Below, piece after piece: positions 27,191-39,117 of a stretch of 64,000 nt of DNA (position 1 is the first letter of the stretch; each line of letters opens with the position of its first letter). Both the position numbers and the translations under genes were made by a program. This stretch comes from Achromobacter sp. HZ34 (GTDB lineage: Bacteria; Pseudomonadota; Gammaproteobacteria; Burkholderiales; Burkholderiaceae_B): NCBI RefSeq assembly GCF_002209485.1, contig NZ_NJIX01000001.1, positions 992,001 through 1,056,000 of the forward strand, given 5' to 3'. Below the pieces are notes generated by a model that saw only the letters and a program-made list of their open reading frames with translations, was not told where the DNA came from and did not search any database.

Positions 27191-30100
27191 TCAGCATGCC
27201 CTCCCGACGGCTCGGAAGCAGGCTGCTGCCGGGGTTGATGCCGGACATCGTTGGGATCGTGCGGATCGCCGGTCTCGCTCGCGCGCTTCACGCGGAACAG
27301 CTTGAGCATGACCACGAAGAACATCGGCACGAAGAAAATGGCCAGGAACGTCGCGGACAACATACCGCCGATCACGCCGGTACCGATGGCGTTCTGGCTG
27401 CCCGAACCGGCGCCGGAGGAAATCGCCAGGGGCACCACGCCCAGGATGAAGGCCAGCGACGTCATCAGGATGGGCCGCAGGCGTTGGCGCGCGGCATGCA
27501 CGGCCGCCTCGGTCAGACTGGCCCCGGCCTCGTAGTGTTCCTTGGCGAATTCCACGATAAGAATCGCGTTCTTCGCCGCCAGCCCCACGGTGGTAAGCAG
27601 CCCCACCTGGAAGTAGACGTCGTTGGACAGCCCGCGCAACAGCGTCGCCGCCAGTGTCCCGATGATGCCCAGGGGCACCACCAGCATCACCGCTGTCGGA
27701 ATCGACCAGCTTTCATACAAGGCGGCCAGGCACAGGAACACCACGATCAGCGAGATCGCGTACAGCGCCGGCGCCTGCGAACCCGACATGCGTTCCTCGT
27801 AGGACAAGCCGGTCCATTCGAAGCCGATACCTTGCGGCAGCTTCGCCGCCATGCGCTCCATCTCCGCCATGGCCTGGCCGGTACTCTGGCCGGGCGCCGG
27901 CTGGCCCAGGATTTCATACGCGGGCACGCCGTTGTAGCGGTTCAGCTTCTGCGCGCCGAAGGTCCACTCCGCCGTCGCGAATTGCGAGAACGGGACCATG
28001 CCGCCGCTGCTATTGCGCACGTACCACTTGTTGAGATCGTCCGGCAGCATGCGCGACGTGGGGATGCCCTGCACATACACCTTCTTCACGCGGCCGCGGT
28101 CGATGAAGTCGTTGACGTAGGAGGAACCCCAGGCCGTGCTGAGCGTGCTGTCGATATCGGAGATCGACAGGCCGAGCACCTGGGCTTTCTCGCGATCGAT
28201 GTTCAAGGTGTACTGCGGCGCATCTTCCACGCCGTTGGGACGCACGCCCGTCAGCAGCTTGTTCTGCATGGCCTGGCCGAGCAGCTGGTTGCGCGCGGCA
28301 AGCAGCTTGTCGTGGCCCACGCCGGCACGGTCCATCAGCATGAAGTCGAAACCGGTGGCATTACCCAGTTCCAGCACCGCGGGCGGCGCGAAGGCGAACA
28401 CCTGCGCCGTGCTGATGTTCTTGCCGAACCACGCCTGCGTGCGCGCGGCCAGCGCACCGACTTTCTGCTTGGCCGAACCGCGATCGGCCCAGTCATGCAG
28501 CTTGATGAACATCATGCCGGCGTTCTGGCCGCGGCCGCCGAAGTTGAAGCCGTTGATGGCGAACACCGATTCGACCGTGTCCTTCTCGTCGTCCAGCATG
28601 TGCTTGGTGGCCTTGTCCAGGACCGCCTGCGTCTGCTCGGCCGTCGAACCGTTGGGACCCAGCACCTGGGCAAACATGATGCCCTGGTCCTCTTCCGGCA
28701 GGAAGGAGGTCGGCACGCGCATGAACATGAACACCATGCCGGCGACCAGCAGCAGGTAGATGAACATCAGGCGCTTGGTGCGATTCAGGCCGCGCGACAC
28801 CGTGTTCGCGTAGCCGTGGCTGCCGCGGTCGAAGTTGCGGTTGAACCAGCCGAAGAAGCCCGTCTTGGCGCCGTGATGGCCCTTCGGGATAGGCTTGAGC
28901 AAGGTGGCGCACAGCGCCGGCGTGAACACCAGGGCCACGATCACCGACAGTGCCATGGAGGCCACGATGGTGATGGAGAACTGGCGATAGATCACGCCCG
29001 TGGAGCCGCCAAAGAACGCCATCGGCACGAACACGGCCGCCAGCACCATGGCGATACCCACCAGCGCACCGGTGATCTGCTGCATGGACTTCCTGGTCGC
29101 CTGGCGGGGTGTGAGCCCCTCCTCCGCCATCAGGCGTTCGACGTTTTCCACCACCACGATGGCGTCATCCACCAGCAGGCCGATGGCCAGCACCATGCCG
29201 AACATGGTCAGGGTGTTGATGGTGAAACCGGCCAGCGCCAGCACGGCGAAGGCGCCCAGCAGCACCACCGGCACCGCCAGCGTCGGGATCAGCGTGGCCC
29301 GGAAGTTCTGCAGGAACAGATACATCACCAGGAACACCAGCACGATGGCTTCGCCCAGGGTCTTGAACACTTCCTCGATCGACAGGCTGACGAAGGGCGT
29401 GGTGTCGTAGGGATACACCACGTCCATGCCGGCCGGGAAGAAGGGTTTCAGGCCGTCGATGGTGGCGCGGATGGCCTTGGCCGTATCCAGTGCGTTGGCA
29501 CCCGGCGCCAGCTTGATCGCCAGGCCGGCGGCCGCCTGGTTGTTGTACTTGCTGTCGATGGTGTAGGACGAGGCGTTCAGCTCGGTGGTACCGACGTCGC
29601 GGATACGCACTTGCGAACCGTCCGGGTTCACCTTCAGCAGGATGTTGCCGAACTGCTCGGGCGTCTGCAGGCGCGACGGACCGATGATGGTCGCCGTCAG
29701 CTGCTGCCCGCGCACGGCGGGCAAGCCGCCCAGCTGGCCGCTGGAGATCTGCACGTTCTGCGCGCTGATGGCGGCGGTTACATCCACCGTCGTCAGGCCG
29801 TAGTTCAGCAGCTTGGCCGGATCCAGCCAGATGCGCATGGCGTAGGACGAACCGAACAGCTGGAAGTCACCCACGCCGTTGGTACGGCTGATGGGATCCT
29901 GCACATAGGACGCCACGTAGTCGGCCAGGTCGGCGCGCGACATATTGCCGTCGCGCGAGATGAAGCCCGCCACCATCAGGAAGTTCTTGGTGGCCTTCGT
30001 CACGCGTATGCCCTGCTGCTGTACTTCCTGCGGCAGCAGCGGCGTGGCCAGCGACAGCTTGTTCTGCACCTGCACCTGCGCCGTATCGGCGTTGGTGCCC

Positions 30101-30387
30101 TGGCGGAACGTGATGGTCATGGTGACGCTACCGTCGGCCGAGCTTTCGGAATACATGTATTCCAGGCCGTCGATACCGTTCATCTGCTGTTCGATCACCT
30201 GCACCACGGTGTCCTGCACCGTCTGCGCCGAGGCGCCCGGGTAGGTCACCTGGATGGCGATGGAAGGTGGCGCGATATTCGGGTACTGCGAAACGGGCAG
30301 GCCGAAGATCGACAGGGCGCCCGCCAGCATCATGACGATGGCGATCACCCAGGCGAATACCGGCCTTTCAATAAAAAACTGTGCCAT
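27187..30387 (-). CDS. RND multidrug efflux pump, AcrB/MexB family
   Basis: This 1066-aa inner-membrane proton/drug antiporter has the HAE1 start [45 protein letters not shown] and 12 predicted helices. Helix 4 has the proton-relay Asp pair ([18 protein letters not shown] near residue 405), with the Lys partner in the second half. Large periplasmic loops complete the fold. It works with the adaptor upstream and channel downstream. Resemblance is to MexB/AcrB; exact substrates are unknown. Confidence 0.95.
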   Translation of the reverse strand: MAQFFIERPVFAWVIAIVMMLAGALSIFGLPVSQYPNIAPPSIAIQVTYPGASAQTVQDTVVQVIEQQMNGIDGLEYMYSESSADGSVTMTITFRQGTNADTAQVQVQNKLSLATPLLPQEVQQQGIRVTKATKNFLMVAGFISRDGNMSRADLADYVASYVQDPISRTNGVGDFQLFGSSYAMRIWLDPAKLLNYGLTTVDVTAAISAQNVQISSGQLGGLPAVRGQQLTATIIGPSRLQTPEQFGNILLKVNPDGSQVRIRDVGTTELNASSYTIDSKYNNQAAAGLAIKLAPGANALDTAKAIRATIDGLKPFFPAGMDVVYPYDTTPFVSLSIEEVFKTLGEAIVLVFLVMYLFLQNFRATLIPTLAVPVVLLGAFAVLALAGFTINTLTMFGMVLAIGLLVDDAIVVVENVERLMAEEGLTPRQATRKSMQQITGALVGIAMVLAAVFVPMAFFGGSTGVIYRQFSITIVASMALSVIVALVFTPALCATLLKPIPKGHHGAKTGFFGWFNRNFDRGSHGYANTVSRGLNRTKRLMFIYLLLVAGMVFMFMRVPTSFLPEEDQGIMFAQVLGPNGSTAEQTQAVLDKATKHMLDDEKDTVESVFAINGFNFGGRGQNAGMMFIKLHDWADRGSAKQKVGALAARTQAWFGKNISTAQVFAFAPPAVLELGNATGFDFMLMDRAGVGHDKLLAARNQLLGQAMQNKLLTGVRPNGVEDAPQYTLNIDREKAQVLGLSISDIDSTLSTAWGSSYVNDFIDRGRVKKVYVQGIPTSRMLPDDLNKWYVRNSSGGMVPFSQFATAEWTFGAQKLNRYNGVPAYEILGQPAPGQSTGQAMAEMERMAAKLPQGIGFEWTGLSYEERMSGSQAPALYAISLIVVFLCLAALYESWSIPTAVMLVVPLGIIGTLAATLLRGLSNDVYFQVGLLTTVGLAAKNAILIVEFAKEHYEAGASLTEAAVHAARQRLRPILMTSLAFILGVVPLAISSGAGSGSQNAIGTGVIGGMLSATFLAIFFVPMFFVVMLKLFRVKRASETGDPHDPNDVRHQPRQQPASEPSGGHAE

Positions 30388-30398
30388 GCTGCGGGCTC

Positions 30399-31604
30399 CT
30401 AGCGGGCTTGCGCCGCCGCGGCCGGAGCCGCCTGATTCTGGTCGGCCGGCGCCGGAGTGGCGGCGACTTCATTGGCCGTGACTTCCGCCCCGGGACGGAT
30501 GGTCTGCAGACCTTCGAGCACGACGCGATCGCCGGCTTTCACACCGTCGGTCACCAGCCAGTTGCTGCCGATGGCGCGGTCGGTCTTGATTTCGCGCAGT
30601 TCGATCTTGTTCTGCGCATTGACCACCATCACGGTGGGTGTGCCGTTCTGGCTGCGCGTGACACCCCTCTGCGGTATCAGCAGACCTTGGTCCCTGACAC
30701 CGTCGCTCAAGCGGGCCCGTACGAACATGCCGGGCAACAGACGGTGCTCGGGGTTGGGGAACAGGGCCCGCAGCGTCACCGCGCCGGTGCTCTGGTCGAC
30801 CGTGACTTCGGAAAACTGCAGCTTGCCCTGGTGGTTGAACTTGCTGCCGTCTTCCAGCGTCAGGTCGACCTGGGCCGCCTGGTCGCCTTCGGCACGCTTG
30901 ATCAAGCCCTGGGCCAACTGGTCCTGCAAACGCAACAATTGGGCGCTCGACTGCACGACGTCCACGTAGATGGGGTCGATCTGCTGCACCGAGGCCAGCG
31001 CGGTGGTCTGGTTGGCGGTCACGAGCGCACCCTCGGTCACCGAGGAACGGCTGATGATGCCTTCGATGGGCGACAGCACGCGCGTATAGACCAGGTTGAT
31101 GCGCGCCGTGTCGACGGCGGCCTTGGCCGACAGCACATCGGCAGCGGCCTGGTCGCGCGTGGCGACGGCGTCGTCATAGGTCTGGCGGCTGACGGCGCGG
31201 GTCTCGACCAGGGGTTTGTAGCGCTGCGCCAGCAGGGCCGCCGTCTTGACGGATGCCTCGGCACGCGCCTGGGCGGCGCGGTTGCTGTCCAGGGTGGCCT
31301 GATACAGCGCGGGGTCGATCTGGTACAGCTGCTGGCCGGCCTTGACGTTGCCGCCTTCGGTGAAGGTGCGCTTGAGGACGATGCCGTTGACCTGCGGCCG
31401 CACCTCAGCAATGCGGAAAGCCGCGGTACGCCCCGGCAGTTCGGTGGTCAACGTAACCGGCTGGGTCTTCAGGGTCAACACGCCTACCGTGGGTTTGCCA
31501 CCGGCTTGCGGGGCATCGTCTTTTTTACCGCACGCCGCCAGGGCGAGGGTCAAAGCAGCGAGCGCCACTACCGCGCCCGTGCGCGCAGCGGTCTTTTTTT
31601 TCAT
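30399..31604 (-). CDS. RND efflux periplasmic adaptor (AcrA/MexA family)
   Basis: This 401-aa lipoprotein adaptor has a signal peptide ending [10 protein letters not shown] (lipobox LAAC). A lipoyl/barrel-sandwich region ([21 protein letters not shown]), an alpha-hairpin and a beta-barrel domain follow. The ATG at 31602-31604 is preferred since AGGA lies about 9 nt upstream; an ATG three codons earlier overlaps the Shine-Dalgarno itself. It is the first gene of the operon. Confidence 0.93.
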   Translation of the reverse strand: MKKKTAARTGAVVALAALTLALAACGKKDDAPQAGGKPTVGVLTLKTQPVTLTTELPGRTAAFRIAEVRPQVNGIVLKRTFTEGGNVKAGQQLYQIDPALYQATLDSNRAAQARAEASVKTAALLAQRYKPLVETRAVSRQTYDDAVATRDQAAADVLSAKAAVDTARINLVYTRVLSPIEGIISRSSVTEGALVTANQTTALASVQQIDPIYVDVVQSSAQLLRLQDQLAQGLIKRAEGDQAAQVDLTLEDGSKFNHQGKLQFSEVTVDQSTGAVTLRALFPNPEHRLLPGMFVRARLSDGVRDQGLLIPQRGVTRSQNGTPTVMVVNAQNKIELREIKTDRAIGSNWLVTDGVKAGDRVVLEGLQTIRPGAEVTANEVAATPAPADQNQAAPAAAAQAR

Positions 31605-31719
31605 TTGTTGCATTTCCTGGTTCCAACGAAAGCGGGGGCTGGGACGCCTGCAGGCCGCAAGCCGAAGTGTGTTAGGCGCTTATTAAGCTTTTATTGGGGC
31701 TGAATAAGACGAGGCCTAA

Positions 31720-31728
31720 TTTATACCA
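31720..31728 (-). promoter_or_regulatory. extended -10 promoter candidate for the efflux operon
   Basis: On the minus strand TGGTATAAA matches the TGn extended -10 plus a TATAAT-like hexamer, about 116 bases before the adaptor start. No good -35 is seen, as is usual for extended -10 promoters. Confidence 0.45.
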
Positions 31729-31771
31729 TTCGTTCAAATTGCTGCGGTGCAAAAGGGAGCATTGTGCACTA

Positions 31772-31818
31772 TTCCACTGGGGTAACAAAGAAACCTTCCA
31801 CGAAAACATAGTTCCACT
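31772..31818. repeat. three TTCCAC repeats between the efflux operon and its LysR gene
   Basis: TTCCACT at 31772, TTCCACG at 31796 and TTCCACT at 31812 are same-strand copies in the divergent promoter region. They are possible regulator half-sites. Confidence 0.4.
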
Positions 31819-31836
31819 CATGGGATAATATCCATC

Positions 31837-32751
31837 ATGAGCAAACAGTTACAAACGATGGAGTTGTTCGTCGAGGTGGCCAAGGCGAAAAGCTTCAGCC
31901 GCGCCGCCCTGGTACTCGGCGTACCGAAATCCACCCTCTCCAGACAGGTGGCAGAGCTAGAACGTTCCCTTGGCCTGCGTCTGCTTAGCCGGACCACGCG
32001 AAAAGTGGAGCTGACCGACGCTGGAGAGCGTTATTTTGCCCGTTGCCAGCATATCGTGGCAGAGGCCCAGGTGGCTCATGAAGAAATCATGGATCTTGCC
32101 AGTACGCCCTTCGGGCCGCTACGTGTGAACATGCCGGCGGACTTCGGCACGGACTTCCTGGCCGAGATCTTCATGGAATTCTCCTGCCGCTTTCCGGACG
32201 TGACGTTTCGCCTGGACCTGGCGGCGCCGGAGCATGCCGGCCAGGTGTTCCAGACCTGCGACGTCGCCATCGAGATTGGCGAGCAGCCTGCGCAGACCCG
32301 TATCGCGCGCCAGTTGGGCGTGATGTCGGCCCATCTTTACGCGGCGCCCCGTTACCTGGCCGAGCATGGCGAGCCTGCCCATCCGGCCGACCTGGCGGAG
32401 CATGAGTGCATCGAATTCCGCGCTACCCAGGGGTCGCGCGTGACGCGCTGGCCCTTGCATAGCCGAGGAGAACACATCGAGTTCCATCCCGGCAAGCGGT
32501 TCTCCCTGAACAGCACGGGGATGATCCGGCGCCTGGCGGTGCTGGGCGCGGGCATCGCCATCCTGGCCGAGGACAGCGCCCGGCCGGAACTGGCGGCGGG
32601 CACCTTGCGGCGTGTCTTGCCGGATTGGGAAGCCGGGCCATTCCCCGTATACGCGGTCACCGAAACGCGGCTGCTACCCGCCAAGACCCGGATCTTCGTC
32701 GATTTCCTGACGGAACGGCTACGTAAAGGCTTGAACCGCGGGGCCTCCTGA
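31837..32751 (+). CDS. LysR family regulator, probably of the efflux operon
   Basis: This 304-aa LysR protein has its HTH at residues 1-60 (MELFVEVAKAKSFSRAALVLGVPKSTLSRQVAELERSLGLRLLSRTTRKVELTDAG). It belongs to the large single-effector subgroup (LNMPADFG-like effector start). It is divergent from the adaptor-pump-channel operon, the usual place for its regulator. A GATAAT box at 31824-31829 lies only 7 bases before the ATG and there is no Shine-Dalgarno, so the mRNA may be leaderless. Confidence 0.9.
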   Translation: MSKQLQTMELFVEVAKAKSFSRAALVLGVPKSTLSRQVAELERSLGLRLLSRTTRKVELTDAGERYFARCQHIVAEAQVAHEEIMDLASTPFGPLRVNMPADFGTDFLAEIFMEFSCRFPDVTFRLDLAAPEHAGQVFQTCDVAIEIGEQPAQTRIARQLGVMSAHLYAAPRYLAEHGEPAHPADLAEHECIEFRATQGSRVTRWPLHSRGEHIEFHPGKRFSLNSTGMIRRLAVLGAGIAILAEDSARPELAAGTLRRVLPDWEAGPFPVYAVTETRLLPAKTRIFVDFLTERLRKGLNRGAS

Positions 32752-32779
32752 CGGGCCAAGTTCCCCATCCTTCCAAGGG

Positions 32780-32809
32780 ATATGCTCTCCCCGTCAGGGG
32801 AGAGCATAT
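32780..32809. terminator. stem-loop terminator between LysR and rluF
   Basis: A perfect 13-bp stem with a four-base loop (GTCA) is followed by TTATCTCT on the plus strand. It serves the LysR gene and perhaps the converging rluF. The plus-strand T-tract is interrupted. Confidence 0.7.
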
Positions 32810-32852
32810 TTATCTCTGTACCCCCGAAGGGGTCATTGCCGCAGGCGCGGAT

Positions 32853-33584
32853 CTAGAACTTTTCGTTGTCGCGCAGATAGCGCCATTGCCCCATGGGCAG
32901 ATCGGCCAGCGCCACGCGGCCGATGCGCACGCGCTTCAGGCCCACGACTTTCAGGCCGACCAGTTCGCACATGCGTCGAATCTGCCGCTTCTTGCCTTCC
33001 CTGAGGATGAAGCGCAGCTGGTCATCGTTCTGCCACTCCACATACGCCGGTCGCAGCGCCTTGCCGTCCAGCGACAGGCCGTGGTTGAGCAAGGCCAGGC
33101 CATTCGGCCCCAGGCGCCCTTGCACGCGCACCAGGTATTCCTTTTCGACGTCGGAGTCTTCGCCGATCAGATGCTTGGCGATACGGCCATCCTGGGTCAG
33201 CACCAGCAGGCCCGTGGAGTCGATGTCCAGGCGGCCCGCCACGGCCAGTCCCTGCAGATGGGCGCGTTCGAAGCGCAACGGGGCGCGGTCGTTGGCGGCG
33301 CGGCTGCGCGGAGTGACCAGCACCACCGCGGGTTGGTAGCCTCCTTCCGCCTGGCCGGACACGTAGCCGATAGGCTTGTTGATCAGTATGGTGACCCGCG
33401 AGGTCTGGCGCGCCTGCGCGGCGCGTTCCAGCGTGATGACCTGGTCGGGAAAGGCGCGCGCGCCCAGTTCGGCGACGACCTCGCCGTCGACCCGGACCCA
33501 GCCGCGCTCGATATAGCTGTCGGCCTCGCGGCGTGAACACAGCCCGCGTTCGGACATGAGCTTGGAGATGCGTACTTTTTCCAT
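32853..33584 (-). CDS. rluF: rRNA pseudouridine synthase, RsuA/RluF family
   Basis: This 243-aa enzyme has an N-terminal S4 RNA-binding domain ([31 protein letters not shown]) and an RsuA-type catalytic domain. Asp in [17 protein letters not shown] is the catalytic residue; [26 protein letters not shown] is the C-terminal signature. Closest by eye to RluF (23S U2604), though RluB or RluE cannot be excluded. The ATG at 33582-33584 starts right before the S4 domain; the open frame upstream is noise. Confidence 0.88.
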   Translation of the reverse strand: MEKVRISKLMSERGLCSRREADSYIERGWVRVDGEVVAELGARAFPDQVITLERAAQARQTSRVTILINKPIGYVSGQAEGGYQPAVVLVTPRSRAANDRAPLRFERAHLQGLAVAGRLDIDSTGLLVLTQDGRIAKHLIGEDSDVEKEYLVRVQGRLGPNGLALLNHGLSLDGKALRPAYVEWQNDDQLRFILREGKKRQIRRMCELVGLKVVGLKRVRIGRVALADLPMGQWRYLRDNEKF

Positions 33585-33685
33585 TGGGACTGAGGCGGGT
33601 AAAACCGGCATTTTACGTTGCGGATGGATTACAGGAACCGAAGCGCCGGCTTTATGCCGATCATCGCGGTCGTCGCAGGCCCATT

Positions 33686-33713
33686 TTGCGGCGTGGCGCG
33701 AGCACGGGATAAT
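33686..33713 (+). promoter_or_regulatory. promoter of ubiC, possibly giving leaderless mRNA
   Basis: TTGCGG (33686) and GATAAT (33708-33713) are 16 bases apart. The -10 ends 8 bases before the ATG at 33722, so the transcript would start within about two bases of the start codon. Confidence 0.45.
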
Positions 33714-33721
33714 ACGGCGCC

Positions 33722-34378
33722 ATGAAGACTCCACATCTGCCCGCCGGGGGCTGGTCGTACACCGCACCGCCCTCCCTTACCGCCGTCCAGAAATATTGGT
33801 TGTTCCGTCCCGGCGCCCTCACGGCTGGCCTGCGCCAGCTGGGCGCGATGCGCCTGCGCGTGCTGGCCGAATACGCCGAGGGCGCGCGGCCGGACGAAGC
33901 GCTGGCCTTGCACCTGGCCCCGGGCGCGGCGGTGTGGGTGCGGGAAGTCCTGATGTCGGTGGATGACGTCGACAGCGTGGTCGCCCGCAGCATCACGCCA
34001 TTGGCGGCATCGCGTGCCATGTGGCAAGGCATGCGGCGCCTGCGCACACGGCCGCTGGCCGACATGCTGTACCACGACAGCAGTGTGCGCCGCTCCCGCT
34101 TCGTCTGCCGCCGCCTGGCGGCGCCGGTGCCATTCCATCGCACCGCGGCGGGCGTGGCAGGCGGGTCGGGCGCAGGATCGGATGCGAGGTCAGGCGTGAT
34201 GAGCGCAGGCTCAGGCGCAGCGGCCGCGAGCCACGCCATCACACCACTTGTCCTGGCGCGCCGATCGGTATTCTGGCGCATGGGTCAACCGCTGCTGGTG
34301 GCCGAAGGCTTCCTGCCCGAATTCTGGCAGCACGCCCGCATCCTGCACGACTCCCGTCTGCCCCTGCGCGGGAAATGA
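33722..34378 (+). CDS. ubiC: chorismate pyruvate-lyase
   Basis: This 218-aa enzyme converts chorismate to 4-hydroxybenzoate and pyruvate, the first step of ubiquinone synthesis. UbiC features are the leading [46 protein letters not shown] near residue 67, and the end [15 protein letters not shown] with the conserved Glu. A Gly/Ala/Ser-rich insertion (about 142-168) is unusual for the family. There is no Shine-Dalgarno; the -10 box is 8 bases upstream. It is divergent from rluF and convergent with yaeQ. Confidence 0.88.
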   Translation: MKTPHLPAGGWSYTAPPSLTAVQKYWLFRPGALTAGLRQLGAMRLRVLAEYAEGARPDEALALHLAPGAAVWVREVLMSVDDVDSVVARSITPLAASRAMWQGMRRLRTRPLADMLYHDSSVRRSRFVCRRLAAPVPFHRTAAGVAGGSGAGSDARSGVMSAGSGAAAASHAITPLVLARRSVFWRMGQPLLVAEGFLPEFWQHARILHDSRLPLRGK

Positions 34379-34394
34379 TGCGTCCAGCCGCGTG

Positions 34395-34934
34395 TCACCG
34401 CCAGAGCTGCGGTGACACGGTCACTTCGCCGCCCGGGGCGGTTACGTACAACTCGCCGTCCTGCACGTTCACGTGCAGATCCATGGTGCGCTGGGCCAGG
34501 CGGCCGAGTTCCTGGGTCGCCGTCGACGGCAAATAGACCAGGCTCAGGTTGCGCGTCCGCTCCAACTTGTTGCGGATGCCGTTCCACCAGATATCGCTGG
34601 CGTGGCCGTAGCAGTACACGATTACCTGGTCGGCGCGGCCGCAAGCCTTGAGCAGGCGGCGTTCATCGGGCTGGCCGATTTCTATCCAGGTCTGGATGGA
34701 CCCCGTCAGGTCCTTGCGCCAGAGATCGGGCTCATCGGCCTCGCTCAAGCCCTTGGTGAATGCCAGGGTCTCTTCGGCGTCCGCGTTGATCGCGTAGGCC
34801 AGCAGACGCACCATGAGCCGTTCGTCCGTCTCCGATGGATGACGCGCCACGACACAGGAATGGCTGCCGTAGTAATGCCGGTCGCCGTCCGAGATATGCA
34901 GATCGGCCTTGTAGATGGTGGCACGCAACGCCAT
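34395..34934 (-). CDS. yaeQ: YaeQ family protein
   Basis: This 179-aa protein starts MALRATIYKADLHISDGDRHYYGSHSCVVARHPSETDERLMVRLLAYA, the YaeQ signature. YaeQ proteins have a PD-(D/E)XK nuclease-like fold; their cellular role is not settled. The ATG at 34932-34934 is the family start. It is convergent with ubiC, 16 bases from its stop, and divergent from the unknown 201-aa gene. Confidence 0.9.
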   Translation of the reverse strand: MALRATIYKADLHISDGDRHYYGSHSCVVARHPSETDERLMVRLLAYAINADAEETLAFTKGLSEADEPDLWRKDLTGSIQTWIEIGQPDERRLLKACGRADQVIVYCYGHASDIWWNGIRNKLERTRNLSLVYLPSTATQELGRLAQRTMDLHVNVQDGELYVTAPGGEVTVSPQLWR

Positions 34935-35071
34935 GCAGAAAGATCCAGAGAACACGCCAATACCGGCGCAAGGCCGTAATCATAGCCGGTGCTGGCCGAA
35001 GCCGAAGATCGGTGGAACCGAATCGCAGGCGCGGGTCCGAAATCTACTCCACCTCAATGGGAGTAAACGTC

Positions 35072-35677
35072 ATGTACAGCGCCTCTATCTCCTCCAATGG
35101 CAGCGTTTCGCGGCTTTCGGGCGACAGCGATCATACCGATGCCGCCCCTGCGCGAACACCGCCGGGCAGCACCGCCGGCACCATCGCCGACAACAGCGCC
35201 GGCACCACCAGTGGCCCGGCCAGAATCGATGACGGCAATCCACGCGCGGGCTTATGGATGCCGGCCGCCGCAAGGAATGCGCAGCGCCCCGAAATATCGG
35301 GAACCCTGCCGGCGCAGCCAAGGACGAACGCAGCGCCCCACGCCAGCGGCGGCACGCCCGCGAATGGCGCGGCCGGGACGGCACCGTCCTCGCCCGTGGC
35401 CCGTTTGAAGCGGGACTGCGAGCAGGGAATGCGGATGATAAATACCGGTAGCGCATACATCGACGCTGCCGTCATCCACGCCCAGGTGGCCGGCATGGGC
35501 CTGGTGGATTCCGGCAACGTCGAGGCTGTAGAAGAGATCAAGGCGGCGTTGATGAACGTCTACGCCCAAGGGTATGGCAACGGGGCTATCCACGCCGTGT
35601 TGAGCCTGGAGGCAGCAATGAGCGAAAGAGAGGCGGCGCGGTCACTCGCCCAGACGTCGACGCATCAGGCTGAATGA
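35072..35677 (+). CDS. unknown 201-aa protein with low-complexity N-terminus
   Basis: I do not recognise this protein. ATG 35072 follows GGGAG at 8 nt, which marks it as real. Residues 1-110 are rich in Ser, Thr, Ala, Gly and Pro (start MYSASISSNGSVSRLSGDSD) with no hydrophobic signal. Residues 112-201 look helical (VARLKRDCEQGMRMINTGSA, then VEEIKAALMNVYAQGYGNGA). A disordered Ser-rich N-terminus with a folded helical C-terminus resembles a type III secretion substrate, but no secretion gene is near and this is only inference. It stands alone between yaeQ and a Bug receptor. Confidence 0.6.
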   Translation: MYSASISSNGSVSRLSGDSDHTDAAPARTPPGSTAGTIADNSAGTTSGPARIDDGNPRAGLWMPAAARNAQRPEISGTLPAQPRTNAAPHASGGTPANGAAGTAPSSPVARLKRDCEQGMRMINTGSAYIDAAVIHAQVAGMGLVDSGNVEAVEEIKAALMNVYAQGYGNGAIHAVLSLEAAMSEREAARSLAQTSTHQAE

Positions 35678-35937
35678 AGCCGACGGGGTAAGGTCGACGG
35701 GCCAGGTCGACCGAGGTGAAGCGGAGGCGGAAAGGCGCAAAGCGTGCGCGTGGACGGTGCACGCATGCACTCAGCCGGTGCCGTATAGGTGCGAAAAAAG
35801 GGGTGCGAAAAAGGGCGGCGTACGTGACCTGCGAGCCCGCACTCGGCCGCGCCGACCCATCTCGAACTGGCATGGATGTTGCATTCGCTTTCAGGTCCGG
35901 GACCACGTCGGTGCCAACCTCGATCACAAGGAAATCC

Positions 35938-37002
35938 ATGCCTTTCCGTTCCTCCGCGCCCTCGCGTTCCACTGCAACGGCTCGCCGCCTTGAACGATTG
36001 CCACACCAGCAGCGTGGCACACAGCGCCGTACGTTCGCAGCGGCGGTATGCGCCACGCTGCTGGCCGCGACTGCCCTGGCATTGGCCAAGCCGGCGCACG
36101 CGGCTTATCCGGAACGCCCCATCCAGGTCGTGATCTCCTTCCCGCCCGCCGGCGCCACCGATATCCTGGCGCGCGCCATCGGCCAGAAGCTGTCCGTGGC
36201 CCTCAAGCAGAGTGTCGTGGTCGAAAACCGCCCGGGCGCCGGCGGCGCCATCGGGCTCGCCGCCGCCGCCAAGGCCGCACCGGACGGCTACACGCTCTAT
36301 CTGGCCGCCATCACCAACCTGGCCATCGCGGCAGCCATCTACAAGGACCAGCCCGCCAGCCTGCAGCGCGATTTCGTGCCTGTCGCCAGCGTGGGCACCG
36401 CACCGCACGCCCTGGTCGTGCCGACCTCGCTGGGGATCAGCGACGTCAAGAGCCTGGTGGCGTACCTGCGCGCCGCGCCCGGCCGCTACAACTTCGCCTC
36501 GCAAGGCACGGGAACCTTGTCGCACCTGGAATCGGAACTGTTCGAGCAGAAGACCGACACCAAGCTGACCCACATCCCGTACAAGGGCAGCAGCCAGGCG
36601 CTGCCTGAGCTGGCCACCGGTTCGTCGGTGATGATGTTCGACAGCCTGTCCGGGTCCATACCGCTGGTGAAGGCCGGCAAATTGCGCTTCCTAGCCGTCG
36701 TGTCACCGCAGCGCGCCGCGCTGCTGCCGGACGTGCCCACCATGGCGGAGGCGGGCTTCCCAGATATGCAGGCGGACAATGTGTTCGGCTTTTCCGCACC
36801 CAAGGGCACGCCGCAAGCCGTGGTCGATACGCTGGCCAACGCGCTGAAGGAAGTGCTGGCCATGCCTGACCTGAAAGCGGCCCTGGCGGCCCAGGGCGCC
36901 GATCTCAGCTACGCGTCCGGCGCGGACATGGCGCGCGTGACGGAGCAGCAGTACAAGACCTGGTCCGATGTCGTGAAGGCGGCGAACGTGAAGCTGGAAT
37001 AA
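35938..37002 (+). CDS. Bug family tripartite tricarboxylate transporter receptor
   Basis: This 354-aa periplasmic solute receptor has a long N-region before the signal helix (FAAAVCATLLAATALALAKPAHA, cleavage near residue 53). It continues AAYPERPIQVVISFPPAGATDILARAIGQKLS, the Bug N-terminal hallmark. PGAGGAIG and HIPYKGSSQALPELATGSSVMMFD are conserved ligand-site loops. The ATG at 35938 follows AAGGA. No TctA/TctB membrane genes adjoin it, as for most Bug genes in Bordetella relatives. The substrate is unknown. Confidence 0.9.
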   Translation: MPFRSSAPSRSTATARRLERLPHQQRGTQRRTFAAAVCATLLAATALALAKPAHAAYPERPIQVVISFPPAGATDILARAIGQKLSVALKQSVVVENRPGAGGAIGLAAAAKAAPDGYTLYLAAITNLAIAAAIYKDQPASLQRDFVPVASVGTAPHALVVPTSLGISDVKSLVAYLRAAPGRYNFASQGTGTLSHLESELFEQKTDTKLTHIPYKGSSQALPELATGSSVMMFDSLSGSIPLVKAGKLRFLAVVSPQRAALLPDVPTMAEAGFPDMQADNVFGFSAPKGTPQAVVDTLANALKEVLAMPDLKAALAAQGADLSYASGADMARVTEQQYKTWSDVVKAANVKLE

Positions 37003-37057
37003 AGCGGCGCGGTTGACCTGGAAGTCCGGGCCTGCAACTGCGGGCCCAAAAACGCAT

Positions 37058-37083
37058 GAAGCCTGGCCATACGGCCAGGCTTC
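37058..37083. terminator. stem-loop terminator, Bug gene / peptide operon 2
   Basis: A perfect 11-bp stem (GAAGCCTGGCC with its complement, loop ATAC) lies between two converging units. On the minus strand it is followed by ATGCGTTTTT; on the plus strand by a broken T-tract. Confidence 0.75.
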
Positions 37084-37166
37084 GTTGCTTCGGGCGGTGG
37101 CTGACGCAGTGAAACCGCGCCGCCCTGCCCGGCCACGCTCAGTGCATCAAGCTTAGTGCATCGATA

Positions 37167-39113
<1,947 letters not shown>

Positions 39114-39117
39114 GTTT

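Noticed and set aside
27196..30402. A 1068-codon open frame on the plus strand across the whole RND pump gene
   Set aside because: It is the exact antisense of a strongly recognised AcrB-family gene. Its His/Arg/Gln-rich protein has no domain, and such frames are expected at this GC content and codon bias.
32820..32833. Small ACCCC/GGGGT hairpin near the rluF stop
   Set aside because: The five-pair stem has no T-run; it is too weak to call a terminator.
35014..35052. GGAACC ... CCAC resembling a HrpL box before the 201-aa unknown gene
   Set aside because: The spacer is 29 bases instead of 15-17 and the CCACNNA end does not fit.
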